A DNA stretch of 64,000 bases from Stachybotrys elegans (GCA_020746835.1 JAGPNK010000001.1:4216001-4280000); one strand, 5' to 3'; numbered from the stretch's first letter, positions 22,737 through 34,402 are shown. Notes: generated by a model from the letters alone, not told the origin. Translations and numbers: made by a program.

Positions 22737-24095
22737 ATGGGTTCTATGATCCCTCCGAATAATTGGGCGCCTAGCTACCCGTCCCGCAGTGGCCATGGTG
22801 CCGCATACCCGGGCCAACACTACCCGCTCCCGCGATTGCCTCCTCCCGAAGGGATGATCTCGGGGACCCCGAGCCACCACGCACCTTATGAACCGCGGCG
22901 TGACTTCCAGAGGCCTGCAGATCCTCCTGCGTCATCACACGCTCACCCATACACCACAGGAAGTACTTACCCGCCTCAGGCCATCAGAGGTTATCCGCAT
23001 GACGCTGCCGCAGCCCACGTCGAGGCCCGTCGCCCGGCACTAGGCGGCAGTGGCTTGCCGCTGCCACCGATGCCGAGGCAGGAGTTCAGCAACCCCGGAT
23101 GGGACCAGGAGAGGCGAGAACGGGACAGGTACGATCGCGATAAGAGGCCGGCTCATCCGATTCCAAGCCGCCTGGATCTACAACAGGCATCACGACCTCT
23201 GAGAAACCTTTCGGTTGGATCCAGCACCACGTCGCCTTCAACAGCTACATACGGAACAGGCAGCTTTACTTCACCGGCTTTGAGCCAAGACGCAGCAAAC
23301 GCCTCCTCGCCCGAGTCTCTAAATAGATGGCCCGTCGTACGATCCAACCCACTACAAATCCCAAACTTGCTGGGCGAGGGGCGAGAGTCGGTCTTGAGCG
23401 ATGTCACCTTTCGGCTGAAGATTCGCCAGCAGCCAAAAGCTGTCAGGTCCTGTGGTCTTGGAGAGAGGGACAGGAGAGTCATCGACCCGCCGCCGATTGT
23501 CGAGCTCATCATCGAGAGCACGAGGCTGTCCGATGCAGAAGTACGAAAATACCGGTGCTTCGATAGCTACGTGATGAGCTGCTCGATTCTTGACGAGACA
23601 GGGGAGCACGACGCTTCGTTCATGCCCGAGGAATACCACCGCCACCAGCGACGCCTGATGGGATCCCTCGTGGGTACGCCCTTTGTGGGCAAAGATGAGT
23701 TCGGCAAGGAGGGCTGCTTCTTCACCTTTGCGGACCTGTCCTGCCGCACGTCCGGGTCATACCGGCTCAAGTTCAGCGTCATCATGATCGACCCGCGGCA
23801 GGCGGGCAAGAAGAAGCACTTCCCGATCTTGACCGAGGCCAAGAGCGAAATCTTCACGGCCTACAACGCAAAGGACTTTCCCGGAATGGCGCGCAGCTCG
23901 GAGCTGGCACACTCGCTCAAGGCGCAAGGCTGTATACTCCAGCTCAAGAAGGGCATCGACCGCACGAGGAGCAGCCGCGCGGCAGCTGGGGATGATTCTG
24001 ACGGGGGGAGAGACTATGACGATGACGACGATGACGAGGACGATGACGATGGTGGAAGAGGACATGCGAAGAAGAGACGCTCGGTCCGTGGCTGA
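22737..24095 (+). CDS. velC: Velvet-family developmental regulator, VelC-like
   Basis: Predicted 452-aa single-exon transcriptional regulator. Velvet proteins bind DNA through an NF-kB-like fold and form homo- and heterodimers that link light, sporulation and secondary metabolism. Residues 1-210 are disordered and rich in Pro, Ser, His and Arg. The velvet domain spans about 222-405: FRLKIRQQPKAVRSCG, GERDRRVIDPPPIVELII, SYVMSCSIL, GTPFVGKDEFGKEGCFFTF, DLSCRTSGSYRLKF, and FPGMARSSELAHSLKAQGC. The domain is uninterrupted and C-terminal after a long disordered N-terminus. That order fits VelC better than VeA and VosA (velvet first) or VelB (split velvet). The tail has an Asp/Glu run (residues 427-438) followed by AKKRRS, a possible nuclear signal. 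Family membership is very firm; the VelC subclass is inferred from architecture. An alternative Met is codon 4. Confidence 0.9.
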   Translation: MGSMIPPNNWAPSYPSRSGHGAAYPGQHYPLPRLPPPEGMISGTPSHHAPYEPRRDFQRPADPPASSHAHPYTTGSTYPPQAIRGYPHDAAAAHVEARRPALGGSGLPLPPMPRQEFSNPGWDQERRERDRYDRDKRPAHPIPSRLDLQQASRPLRNLSVGSSTTSPSTATYGTGSFTSPALSQDAANASSPESLNRWPVVRSNPLQIPNLLGEGRESVLSDVTFRLKIRQQPKAVRSCGLGERDRRVIDPPPIVELIIESTRLSDAEVRKYRCFDSYVMSCSILDETGEHDASFMPEEYHRHQRRLMGSLVGTPFVGKDEFGKEGCFFTFADLSCRTSGSYRLKFSVIMIDPRQAGKKKHFPILTEAKSEIFTAYNAKDFPGMARSSELAHSLKAQGCILQLKKGIDRTRSSRAAAGDDSDGGRDYDDDDDDEDDDDGGRGHAKKRRSVRG

Positions 24096-24166
24096 CGCGA
24101 TCTACGGGGAGCATGGTAGATGGAGCGATATTGCAAATCTGCGTGATTACTACGAATCTAGCGAGT

Positions 24167-24190
24167 GGACGGACGGACGGACGGATGGAC
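24167..24190 (+). repeat. (GGAC)6 microsatellite, one imperfect unit
   Basis: Six tandem tetranucleotide units, one of them GGAT, in the presumed 3' UTR of the velvet gene. Confidence 0.85.
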
Positions 24191-26390
24191 GGAACTGGGT
24201 AATATTGAAGGTAAAGGATGACGGATCGGTAGGCGTCCTACCAAGCACGGCATGTTTGCTATATAGATAGCTATGATATTTGGGAATCAGGAAAGATTCA
24301 GGGATACAAATGGCTTGTCATGGTGGAATGGAATGACTTTATGGTACATAAGAGAGGCTCTGTGATTCTACTAATACTGCAAACACTACTGCTATTTTCA
24401 GATCCTCTCGCTCTGGCACGTTCATCTGCATGTGTGCGTCTTTATGGAATGTAGCCAGACTCGAGCCTAGGGAGCGAGCGGAAGAGGTCTCAAGTCTCCT
24501 ACTTTGTGTTATGTACGGCGTCGAAATAGTGAGGAGATTGAGACCCTAAACGACAATAGGAATGGAGGGCCTCTGCCGCCCCATACGGGGGCCTCATGGA
24601 AGAGTATGTATTCGGCATGCAAGAGTGGCTCAGTGGCGCCCGCAGGCGAGTCGTTCGGACAATTACATTGGCATCCAGCTTACCATTGTCCCTGTCCGAT
24701 GAAGCCTCCTCTCTCTCTGTCCTACATCACCGTGGATGGCGATCGCACACCGCTACGCCGGGTGCTGCATGTTCCGGCACCTACGAATGTGTGGCGGCCA
24801 GCATATTGCACCATGTAATCACAGTGACGGGAGACTTACGTTTCGCCAAGGAGTGACGGGGACTTGTCTCAAGGATGTGGCATGTTCTGTTTTTCCTTTT
24901 TCTGCTGCCCCGCTACCTTCAACTTGCCTGCCTCGGACAAGAGACAAGAGGGAAGAAGCTAGATGCGACGTGGAAGAACTTACGACGCAAGGGAGAGAGG
25001 GCCCAGACTAGCGGGCGAAGCGCCTTAGTCTTTCCGCGTCTCGGTCTGAGACTAGTGTCCATCGGCTGAGTCCTGAAGTGACGAGAATGTGTGCAAACTT
25101 GACGCTCTTATCAGATCGGGTCTGACCGGTCACATGGGCCATGGCATCATCAGGGAGAGGGGGCAGCCTGTCCTGACGTTTCGGGCTTCCTGTTGCTGCC
25201 TTGCTTGACTTGCTGCAGGCTGGACGACGTTTGCTTCAGACGCCCGTTGGAACCTGCACGCACCAACGTCGGTAGCCGTGAGTGGAAGATTGCAGTTCCA
25301 TGGGAGGAAAGATTTGGTTGCTTCTCTGCGGCCGCCCCCCTTTCCTCCTTACTTATCACCAACCTCACGAGAAGCCTCGGGCCTGGGCTGGGACCAATGG
25401 CATAAGAACACGAAGGCGGTGGCGTTCCGCTGGGACCTTGCCATTGACGTGGTATGAATGTCGGACTTTGACGCGCGCGCATATTCGCACACAGACACGG
25501 CATCTTACCGCTCAACTGAAGCAGCCACCCGGCCGCCCCCAAGCGGAAAGGAGGGGCGGCTGAAAAAAAGAATAAGGGGAAAAAGCAATGAGTAGAAGTG
25601 AAAATTTTCGTGCCGGCAAGCCCAGGACGGATAAGGGAGAAAGGAGGGGTGACGTGGTCGGGAGAGGATGTTTGCGGTTTTTGGGCGCTAGGGAGGCAAC
25701 TCAGCTGACACCTGTGGCTACCTGCATAAGTGAGTGAGCAAGCAAGTCGGGAGGCCGGGGAAAGGATGCTTCGAGGTAGGTTAAGATGCCGTGCCGCAGC
25801 GGTCTATCCAGCGCAGCGGGAGTAAGGGGGAGAAGGAGGTGCAACGTCGGAATAAGGGGGGGCGCAGACGGGCAGCGGGAATGTCAGGCGTTAGCAGTGG
25901 CGGATGGCGGATGGCGCGCGGCCAAAGGACCAAGGCCAACTTCAACTCGAAGGCCATTCGAGGGGACCGAGAGAGCAGCTAGTCAGGGCAGGCGGCGTAG
26001 GCCACGGCCGAGGGCAGGTCTGGTTGTTGGGCTTCCGTGCGCTGGGCTTATTTTAGGTGGTTTCAAAGACGACAATAGTCTTTGAGCAACGCGAGCCGGG
26101 GTCCGAGTCGTACAGCGCAGCTAATTAACTCAGACTCGGCATTGGGGTGGTGGGCAGGTGATGGATGGGATCTTGTTCCTGTCTGTGAATCCTTTGCGCT
26201 GTCAAGGTGGTGTTTCTGCCAAACCTCCCTTAATAAATTGCACGCTGGAGGGATGGTGAGGTAGGGTCCCGTACCACGCATTAATCTCCTCCCATTTGTT
26301 CCTTCCTTGGCAGATACAGCGACTGCTCAGTAAGGCAAGTACAGGCCCCTTCCTCCGTGCATCGATTGTTTGTCTTTTTACTAGGAAGTA

Positions 26391-26400
26391 TTTATAAAAG
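26391..26400 (+). promoter_or_regulatory. TATA-like element with no assigned gene
   Basis: TTTATAAAAG is followed about 15-25 nt later by a CTCTCTCTTTG stretch that could host transcription starts. The nearest plus-strand gene begins 2.95 kb downstream, so this may drive a non-coding RNA, a very long leader or nothing. Confidence 0.25.
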
Positions 26401-28152
26401 CCGACCCACCAGTCTCTCTCTTTGTCGGCCGGTTCCTGATCTACAGTCCCGATCAGCAGGTTTCAAGGCTAGGGAATTACGGATACAGGACGGAGTGATT
26501 GTCGTAGCTTAAAATTTTCCAAGGCCGACAAGGGGACGTGGGACAATCCAGAAGCCCAGGCACTCCATCTCTCTCCCCCCTCTCCCCCTCTGATCTCCTC
26601 TTTCCGTTTTGTTCTTTGTTTCGTGGGACTGCTCCACTGCGTGGACCTGGGCCAATCGGGAGCAGGGATCTCGGGCATCTGGTGGGCTCTGAAATAGCGT
26701 GTTTCATCTTGTTCAGGGCAGAGAGGTTATTGGGCAGGAGGAGAAAACAGTGTGAGTGGCGCTGGTAAAGGGGGCGTGTGTCTAGGTAATAGGTACTAAG
26801 GTATTTCAATTTTGGTGGGGGGCTTTGGTTAGGTAGTGCTTCTTTTTTTTCTCTCCCCTTCTCCCTTGTGTCAGTTTGCTTTGCTTGCTTGATTGCTCGC
26901 TTTGTTCGCAGGCTTGGCCACTTCTCAGGATCATGGAATGAGCATAACAGCTTCATCTCGACAAACTGGCAGGGGGAAGACCAGCCCCGGCTCTTCCAAG
27001 GTTTCGGGAGACAAGGATTATTATCATGGCGTGTTGTCGGAAGTGTCGCTGGCACATGCTTGTTGACGGCAGCAAAGCCCCTCGTCCAGCGAATCACGCC
27101 AAACCAACGAATCGCAGGCTGCAAGTTCATCCCGTCCTGGCAGCATCTTCGGCCGCCGCACCAAGCTCATCTCGACACGACAATGACAGACAAGGTCATC
27201 CTCGTCAGGTCGTCCATCCGCCCTGCAGTACGACCAAGGAGGCGCCAATGCGCTGCGCATGGGCACCCTTTGGACTGCCACATCGTGCAACCGCTGGCTC
27301 TGCTCCGTGCGTGCGCCCGTCAGTCATCAGTCGACAGCATAGATTCTCCGGCTCGACTCAACAACACCCACCCACGCGCGTGCGCACGCCGTCGATGACC
27401 TGTTTGTTTCAACTAGCAAGGCCTGCGAAAGGGAGATCCAGAACAATCAATGGCATGCATGCATGCGGCCAACCCGACGATGCCATTGTCGATGTCACCG
27501 CTGCGTCGGCAAAGGGGAGGGGCGACAAGGGCTTGTAGGACGAGTCTAATGCAGATGGGTTGTCATCCGAATGAGGTGGAGAGGCGCGGCGGGCGAGCAG
27601 CGATGGAGGCTCTGGGACTTGGGCTTTGGAGCCGGAGGGGGACAAGTTGGGGGGGTTTTCCCCTTCCCCCGTCCAGGTGGCTTGCTCTGCTTGCGTGGCC
27701 ACGACACCCGATGACTTGGCCCGGCCCTGCAAACGCTGCTGCGACTGCGCTGTTGCCCCCCAGTTCGTCCAGCAGAGGAGCACGGCTTCAGTTGGACAAA
27801 GTCTCCACTGGCTGGAGCGAAACTGACGGACGGGGCAGTTGGCAGGTTGGAAGACCAAGCAGCCCAGTGCCTAGATGGGATGCACAGGCCAGAGTCCGAC
27901 CAGCGCCCATATGCAGGTACGGGGCGTTTCCATGCTTTTTGCTTTCAGTGGCAAGGGGGCCTCCCCTCACAGCACTCCACCCTCGTCTTGTCTACCGGGA
28001 CGCCGCCAAAGTCATGCTCGATGGAGGGGGCTGACTGATTACTATCCAAGGCTTAGTAGATGTGTTTTGGGGGGCTCGGACTGAAGAGAGAGAAGGGGGA
28101 TAAGGGCAGACCGCGGACTCTGTAGAATCAGCGGTTGTCGGCCCTGTGTGAT

Positions 28153-28180
28153 GTGCACTGTCTGTTGTGCACTGTCTGTT
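28153..28180 (+). repeat. Tandem duplication of a 14-bp unit
   Basis: GTGCACTGTCTGTT occurs twice back to back, followed by a partial third copy (GTGC). Intergenic. Confidence 0.85.
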
Positions 28181-29352
28181 GTGCTGTCCTTGAGTTCCAG
28201 GCTTCCTGCTCGCTTGACTGCCATGCCAGCCAGGGATCCCAAGCGGGAGCGAACCCTAGTGGAAGATCCGCAATCCAACTCCATGATCCCGCCGAGACCA
28301 GCCCCCTGCCATGGCATCGCAGGCAGGCTCTGATCCTAGATCCCACCGTACAGTACCTCCTCTCGCGCTGGCTTTCCCCTGCATGCGTAGTAAGTCGTTG
28401 TCTGCCCAAAGTGGAAGTGCATGCAGCCGGTAGGGGAGCCCGAGGTAATTCCCGACAGCGCTGTAAGTTTGCAGCTTGAGGACAGGAGGCCGGCTGGTAC
28501 TTGAAGTTAGTAAGGCTCTTGGCAGGGCTTGTAGGCGGTTTCCCACGAGCCCGGAGATCCTCCCCCCCTGAAGACGCACACCCGACACGCACACACTTAC
28601 ACCCCCCCCTTTTATCCGTACCTTGCATTGTGCCCACTGGTCTACCTCGTGGCTACCTGCTGGTCTCTCGTAGCCGCGGGCTTCTAACCGCCGCGTCACA
28701 AGTAGCGCCGCCGTATCTCAGAGATGCATGGCTGCCATGCCGGGGTGTTGCGGCTGACAGGGGTCCCAAGATGGAGGCCAGAAGGGGCTCCTGCAGCGCT
28801 GCGCACAGGCTAACGTAGCGCGCGCATGCACGTACCACCTCCCGTCTTCTACCCTCTGCCTCTAGCAGGTCCTTCGAGTCGTGATAAGGTGCTGTAGGCT
28901 GGGCGACTCGGGACTTAAAGACTCACCTCCGCTGCCTCTTGGACCGTCTTCCCTTCTTCCCCTTCTCCTCCACCTCTTCTTCCTATCATTGACCCTTCCA
29001 CTCCTTTCTTCCCTCCCCAAGGCGAACTGCTGAGCACGTCCTCTCTTTACTTTCTTTCTTTGAACAAACCAGCAACCCAAACAGACCCTTTCCTTTATAT
29101 CTGTTTGTTTCATTCCTTGAGCTTTGGCTCGACTCGAACGTCCACGACTCCTTGATCCTTCAGACCTTGTGCGACACTCGATATCATTCATTCATTCCCA
29201 TTCCCTCTTACCACGGTGCTCCGGTAACACCAAATATACGGCTTGACCCGTCATTGATTCCAGAAGATCACATTACACACATATACCATTCAGCCATCTC
29301 TCGCATTGCAGCGCAACCTATACCCTCCTCCACCACCTTCACCATCTTCACC

Positions 29353-30907
29353 ATGAAGTTCACCACCGCCGCCCTCATCGCGGCCCTCGCCGCTACCGTC
29401 TCGTCCGCCAAGGACAGCCGCACCTTTGCCGTTCTCCGCTTCACCGGAAAGCAGCTCACCAAGGGACGCATGGATCCCATCGTCTCCCCTGGCAAGACCT
29501 CTGCCCACGTCCACACCATCATGGGAGGCAGCGGCTTCAGCATGTCTGCCACTGGCCAAGACCTCATGGCCTCCAAGTGCAGCAACGCCATGATCAAGGG
29601 CGACAACAGTGCCTACTGGTTCCCCTCCCTGTACTTCAAGGACCCCAAGAACGGCTCTCTCGAGGCTGTCGAGGTCTTCTATGTCAACGCCTACTACTTG
29701 TAAGTCGCGCCTCGGAATGCGCCCCTCCCCCCCAAGGACTTCACGCTGACCTTGTCTCTCCAGCTTTGAGGCTACCGACGACGACATCAAGGCTTTCCCC
29801 GTCGGTCTCCAGATGGTCAGCGGTGACAGCACCCGTCGTACCGCCCCCGCTAGTGCCGGCCGCACCAACCTGAACCCCGCCGATGGTGCCGTCAACGCCG
29901 TCAAGTTCACCTGCCCTCGCTCCAACTTCGACCCTCCCTCTTGGCCCGCCGACTCTGACGGCTCCATGGCTGGTGTCGGCGACCGCAACAACAAGGGCGA
30001 AGGCGACGGCTTCCCCTTTGCGCAGTGCGACGGCTACGCCTCCCCGCTCCGTGCCGACATCCACTTCCCTTCTTGCTACAACCCCGACGCTGGCCTGACC
30101 GACTACAAGAACAACATGGCCTTCCCCGAATCTGTCAACGGAAAGCAGAACTGCCCCGAGGGCTGGGTCCACGTCCCTCACCTCTTCCTCGAGGTCTACT
30201 GGAACACGCCTGCCTTTGACGACCGCTGGACCCCCTTTGAGGGTGCCCAACCCTTTGTCCTCGCCAACGGTGACGCCACTGGCTACGGTTCTCACGCCGA
30301 CTTCATGGCCGCCTGGGACGAGAACCTCCTGCAGCACATCATCGACACCTGCGACGCTGGCTCGAGCGGCATGGACAAGTGCCCCGGCCTCTTCTACGGT
30401 CTCAACGAGGACAAGTGCACTATTGAGCCCGAGGTCAATGAACAGGTCGATGGCGTCATGGATGCCCTTCCCGGCAACAACCCCATTACCGGCTGGCAGT
30501 ACGGCTCTGGCTCTGGCGGCGGTTCTTCCCCCGCTCCCGAGGAGCCTTCGGAGAGCCCCAGCCCCAGCCCCAGCTCTGCCTCCTCTCCCTCCGCCTCTCA
30601 GCCCGCCATCCAGCTTCCTTCAGATGTGCCCGAGGCGATCGAGAACCCTGTTCTCCCCCCCACTACCTCCGCCGCCCAAGATCCCGTCGCCACTGAGCAG
30701 CCTTCCGAGGGTGAGGAGGAGGCTCCTCCTGTCGAGGCGCCCGTTGACGCTCCTACCCCGAGCTCCTCCAAGCCCTGCGAGCCCCGCGTCCACACTGTGT
30801 GGGAGACTGTGACTGTCACCGCAGGCATGCCTGCCCCTACCGGCTCTGACCCCTATGCCAAGGCTAAGCGCGAGCACGTCCGCCGCCACCGCCACCACCA
30901 CCTGTAA
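29353..30907 (+). CDS. Secreted DUF1996 protein with Pro/Ser-rich and His-rich C-terminus
   Basis: Predicted 496-aa extracellular protein. Exons 29353-29699 and 29764-30907; the 64-nt intron has GTAAGT and CCAG ends and splits a Phe codon. The ATG at 29353 (CACCATGA) is chosen because it begins a clear signal peptide (MKFTTAALIAALAATVSSA). The DUF1996 domain spans about residues 25-355 with typical features: the early HVHTIMGGSGF, SALYFKDP-like SLYFKDP, CPRSNF, DIHFPSCYN, GWVHVPHLFLEVYWNT, SHADFMAAWD, and a late C-x-I segment. After GWQYGSGSGG a linker of about 110 residues is dense in Pro, Ser, Glu and Ala. Then comes TVWETVTVTAG, a motif common near the end of fungal cell-surface proteins, and a terminus RRHRHHHL. 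DUF1996 proteins are abundant in plant-associated and biomass-degrading fungi, but their activity is not established. No WSC domain is present. Confidence 0.9.
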
Positions 30908-31670
30908 GCGGCACGCGGATAACGGACAGCAGAGGAGAAGTGACCGGGTTCGGTGACTGGGATGATTTGATGGAGTTTCCTTTGCAGATCAGGGTGATCT
31001 GCTGTATGGACTGTGAGGTTGATCTTGGAGTTGCTTTCAGGTGATGGGAAAAATCCGTGGACGCTGGTTTCAGTGGCCTGGGCTATACGAAAGGGGGCGT
31101 CCCGGTTTCTACACTTCTCTCCGTGTGTATTCTTTAACCCCTTTTTTCTGCTTCTCTTCCTCGTTACACATACAACAACTTCTCTTCTTTGTCGGGAGCG
31201 CAGCTCGCGCATGTCGAGCTGGCGCCGACGCTCCTCCACGAGAGGCTTTGATGTTTTCTTCTTCTTTTCCCCCTAAGGGGTGGAACAGCCGCAAAAGATG
31301 GCTCTTACAGATTGGCTTGGATAGATGGGAATGAAAACGCTACCTAGGCTACTTCTACTTTGTTGTGTCTCTGTTCTGTTGTGATTCGAGGCTTGCAAGG
31401 TGACATATTGGCTATCGTACCCAACAGCTCCAGGCGACGTGATGGTGAATTAAAATAAATAAAAATGTAAAATTGATCTCTCGTAAAAACTAGTTATTCT
31501 GTTCGTCCTCTAAACAAGTGATGCTGGTTGTTGGATTTCTCCCTTACATCTCGCAGGAGGCTCGCGGCTAATCCCCGGCCAAAGTATCGTAGCTCCAACC
31601 ACCCCAAGTTTCTCTGAATTTGCTTCAGACATTCATCACCACCAAGGTCTTGGCCCCAAGGCGTTCCAGC
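30908..31670. other. Gene-free interval, DUF1996 3' UTR and RCM1 promoter
   Basis: A 763-bp spacer between two plus-strand genes. An A/T-rich segment with overlapping AATAAA-type sequences at 31450-31470 is a plausible polyadenylation region. No coding frame is supported. Confidence 0.5.
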
Positions 31671-33546
31671 ATGTCTCTGTACCATGAGGCGGCCGAGTTT
31701 CTCACCAAGTCCCCAACCGAGGGGGGCAGCCTGAAGGCCAGGGTGTTTCGGAGGAAGAACCTCAAATCGTCGCCCAACCAGCTCTACGCGCTTGTCATTG
31801 AGACGTGTAGATGGAGCGAGGTCTTGACTGAGATTATCGAGAGATCGGATCTTTTGAAGTTGGAAAGAAAGGTAAGCATCCTGATCTGTGCCTCGTCTTG
31901 TGTTACCATTCCATAGAGCAAACGCCAAAAGAAAGAAGAAGAAAAAAGAAGAGGAAAAAGCAGGGGGAAAAAATCAAACTGACTCCAAACAGCTTACGCC
32001 TGCTCTGGCGTTGCTTCTGGCACATGATCTACTCATTTCCAAGGGAGGCATTGCTCTACCTCAGAGCCACGGCCTCAGAGTGTCAATGGAGAGACACAAG
32101 GGGCGTCTCACGTCTGAGCTTACGCTGGCACGGTTGAGACGCAAAGCGCCGTCAATGGCTGTCCTCAAGGACCAGGTTCTCAAGGCATCCGCCGGTGAAG
32201 AATCGCAGTATCCGCGATGGGTGCGCGTCAACTCGCTCCGGAGCACGCTGGAGGACCAATTGGAGACGACATTCTCCAACTACGCAAGGGCTCAGAGCCT
32301 CGATGAAATCATGGCTGCCGGCTCCGAGAAGAAAATCTACATCGACCCCCACGTCCCCAATCTCGTCGCCATCACACAGGGCACGGATCTCACCAAGACG
32401 GAGGCCTACATCTCCGGAAAGGTCATTCTGCAGGACAAGGCGTCTTGCTTTCCGGCTTACCTGCTCGATCCTCGCAGCGAGGACGGCCATGTGGTGGATG
32501 CCTGCGCCGCGCCGGGCAACAAGACGACTCACCTCGCCGCCATATTGCACGATCACGAGCCCGAGTTTGAAGCTGAGTCCCAGATCATCTACGCGTTCGA
32601 GAAGGATTCAAAGAGGGCGCAGACGCTGGAGAAGATGGTAAAGGCAGCAGGGTCTAAGGAGGTGACGCGCATCGCGTTTGGCCAGGACTTTCTCCAGGTT
32701 GATCCGCACGCCGAGCGGTTCGCGCAGGTTGGCGCGCTGCTACTCGACCCCAGCTGCTCAGGGAGCGGCATCGTGGGACGGGATTCTATGCCGGAGCTTC
32801 ACATGCCTCGTGCGCCGGAGTCCAAGAAGGCCAAGGCGTCTGACAAGGGCGCCCCGGGGAACCCTCGGAAGCGCAAGCACGCCGAGGTCGAGGACGACGA
32901 GGAGCGGCGGACCATTCGCGACGATGACGGAAACGAGACGGTCCTCAACTCGGAACGGGACGTGGCGGCGCGGCTCGAGGCCCTCGCCGCCTTCCAGCTG
33001 AGCATCATATTGCACGCGTTCCAATTCCCGGCCGCGACCAAGGTTACATACTCTACATGCTCCATCCACGACCAGGAAAACGAAGAGGTCGTGATGCGAG
33101 CCCTGGCCTCGGACGTCGCCAAGAAAAGGGGCTGGCGCATCCTCAAGCGAGGGGACCAGGTCGCGGGCATGAGGGACTGGCCAGTGCGCGGCCGGCCCAA
33201 GCCATGCAACGGCGAGACGGAGATTGCGGAGGGCTGCATCCGATCCTTCAAGAACGACGGCCGGGGGGTCATGGGCTTCTTTGTAGCTGGGTTCGTGCGC
33301 ACCCGCGAGGGCGACGGGACGGGCAGCTCGGACGACGGGCCTTATGTCCGCGACGAGGATGGCATGATTCTAAGAGACGTGCTGGGGATGCCGGTGCTCA
33401 AGTCTACGGGCGCGCCCGTCTCCTTGGAGGGGAAGACGCAGGAGAAGAGGGCTGAGCAGCCGGTCAGCAGTGAAGAGGAGGAAGAAGACGACGATGCTGA
33501 GGAGGAGGACGACGACGAGGAAGAGTGGGAAGGATTTGGGAGTTGA
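31671..33546 (+). CDS. RCM1: 25S rRNA (cytosine-C5)-methyltransferase Rcm1 (NSUN5 family)
   Basis: Predicted 584-aa nucleolar SAM-dependent RNA methyltransferase. Yeast Rcm1 makes m5C2278 in 25S rRNA during large-subunit assembly. Exons 31671-31871 and 31993-33546. The intron (121 nt, GTAAGC to ACAG) joins LKLERK to LTPALALLLAHDLL, the exact family sequence. Exon 1 opens MSLYHEAAEFL, typical of the family. The SAM-binding motif is DACAAPGNKTTH (from Asp236). Motif IV is DPSCSGSG with Cys322. Motif VI is TYSTCS with Cys423. By family knowledge Cys423 is the nucleophile and Cys322 assists product release. A lysine-rich, charged insertion of about 60 residues (about 330-395) separates motifs IV and VI, as in other fungal copies. 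The C-terminus is very acidic (runs of Glu and Asp) before WEGFGS. The intron holds a long purine-rich tract (see findings). Confidence 0.93.
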
Positions 33547-34402
33547 TGCGACTCCGCCAAGATCGCAAGCGAGCAGGAAATGAAGACAGTCAAAGCAACA
33601 GCATGTAACCAACCGTATACGGGATCCATGGCATCCATGGCTTGTAAGTGCCTCGTACAATGATCAACTGCCCTCCCTCTTCCCCATGGAGCGCCCGCTT
33701 CAACGGGTCAAATGACAACGAAGGGCGCGCCGTGTTCCCCATTGACTAAAAGTACCTCCGTCTTGATCGGCACGGATTTCCGCGCGCGAATTGCCGTGCC
33801 CGCGGAGTCTCCACGGACAGGGCCAAAACAATCAAAAACCACGGCGCGATGCGTGCCAAGGGAACCGACAGGACGGGTCAGCCTTGGAGCAGTGAATGGT
33901 TCTGCTACATGTGCAAAAAGAGGCGCCGAGACAGACCAATCCTTGCGCATGTCGCTCTCAGCTGACCTGCATACATATATATTCTTGGGTGTTGCGTAGC
34001 TTCATCGTGAGGAGAATGGGAAAACAGACGGCGTCAAACCCGCGCTTATCTCCGGCTACCCCAGCTGCCAGTCGGCATCCGGGCCCAAACGGCAGCAGCA
34101 AATCCCGGTCCGGGTTCGTTTAACGACAATGATTGACAGTGTTGCTTCCCCCAAAACCGGGGCCATGGAGGGGGTGGAGGAAGAGTGTGGGTTCTTGGAT
34201 ATTGCAGCCGGGAGGCATCACTGGGGTTAGAGGTAGTAGTACGCCATGTCTGTTGACGTGGACTTTTGTCTTCGTCGAGTTCTATTCTACTAGGTATTCT
34301 CTTTGGACCTCCTTCCCCCCTTCGTTTCCATCTTCTTTCCTCGATATTCCACCGTGGTCTAGGTCAACACTGGAAGGGACGGGCTTGCTTCACCCTGCCA
34401 AC
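33547..34402. other. Gene-free interval, RCM1 3' UTR and MFS promoter
   Basis: 856 bp with no supported gene. GGATCCATGGCATCCATGGC near 33620-33640 contains a short direct repeat (ATCCATGGC twice). A TAGAGGTAGTAG motif occurs near 34228. The last 100 bp before the MFS start are CT-rich. Confidence 0.45.

Larger units (their letters stand above)
24096..29352. other. Gene-free interval (5.3 kb) downstream of the velvet gene
   Basis: No supported gene. Frames of 170-220 codons occur on both strands near 26.5-28.7 kb, but they overlap each other and read as low-complexity or random peptides. A strong TATA-like TTTATAAAAG lies at 26391-26400, followed by a CT-rich stretch (about 26410-26425). A T-run and pyrimidine tract follow near 26840-26870. 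The last 450 bp (from about 28900) are pyrimidine-rich and probably the promoter and leader of the DUF1996 gene. Confidence 0.4.

Noticed and set aside
26477..27130. 217-codon minus-strand frame
   Set aside because: Low-complexity, basic and Pro-rich text with no conserved pattern; other frames of similar length overlap it.
27450..28034. 194-codon plus-strand frame
   Set aside because: Trp/Arg/Pro-rich chance frame in GC-rich DNA; no family resemblance.
29290..29994. 234-codon minus-strand frame opposite DUF1996
   Set aside because: Antisense shadow; the plus-strand protein has a signal peptide, intron signals and a conserved domain.
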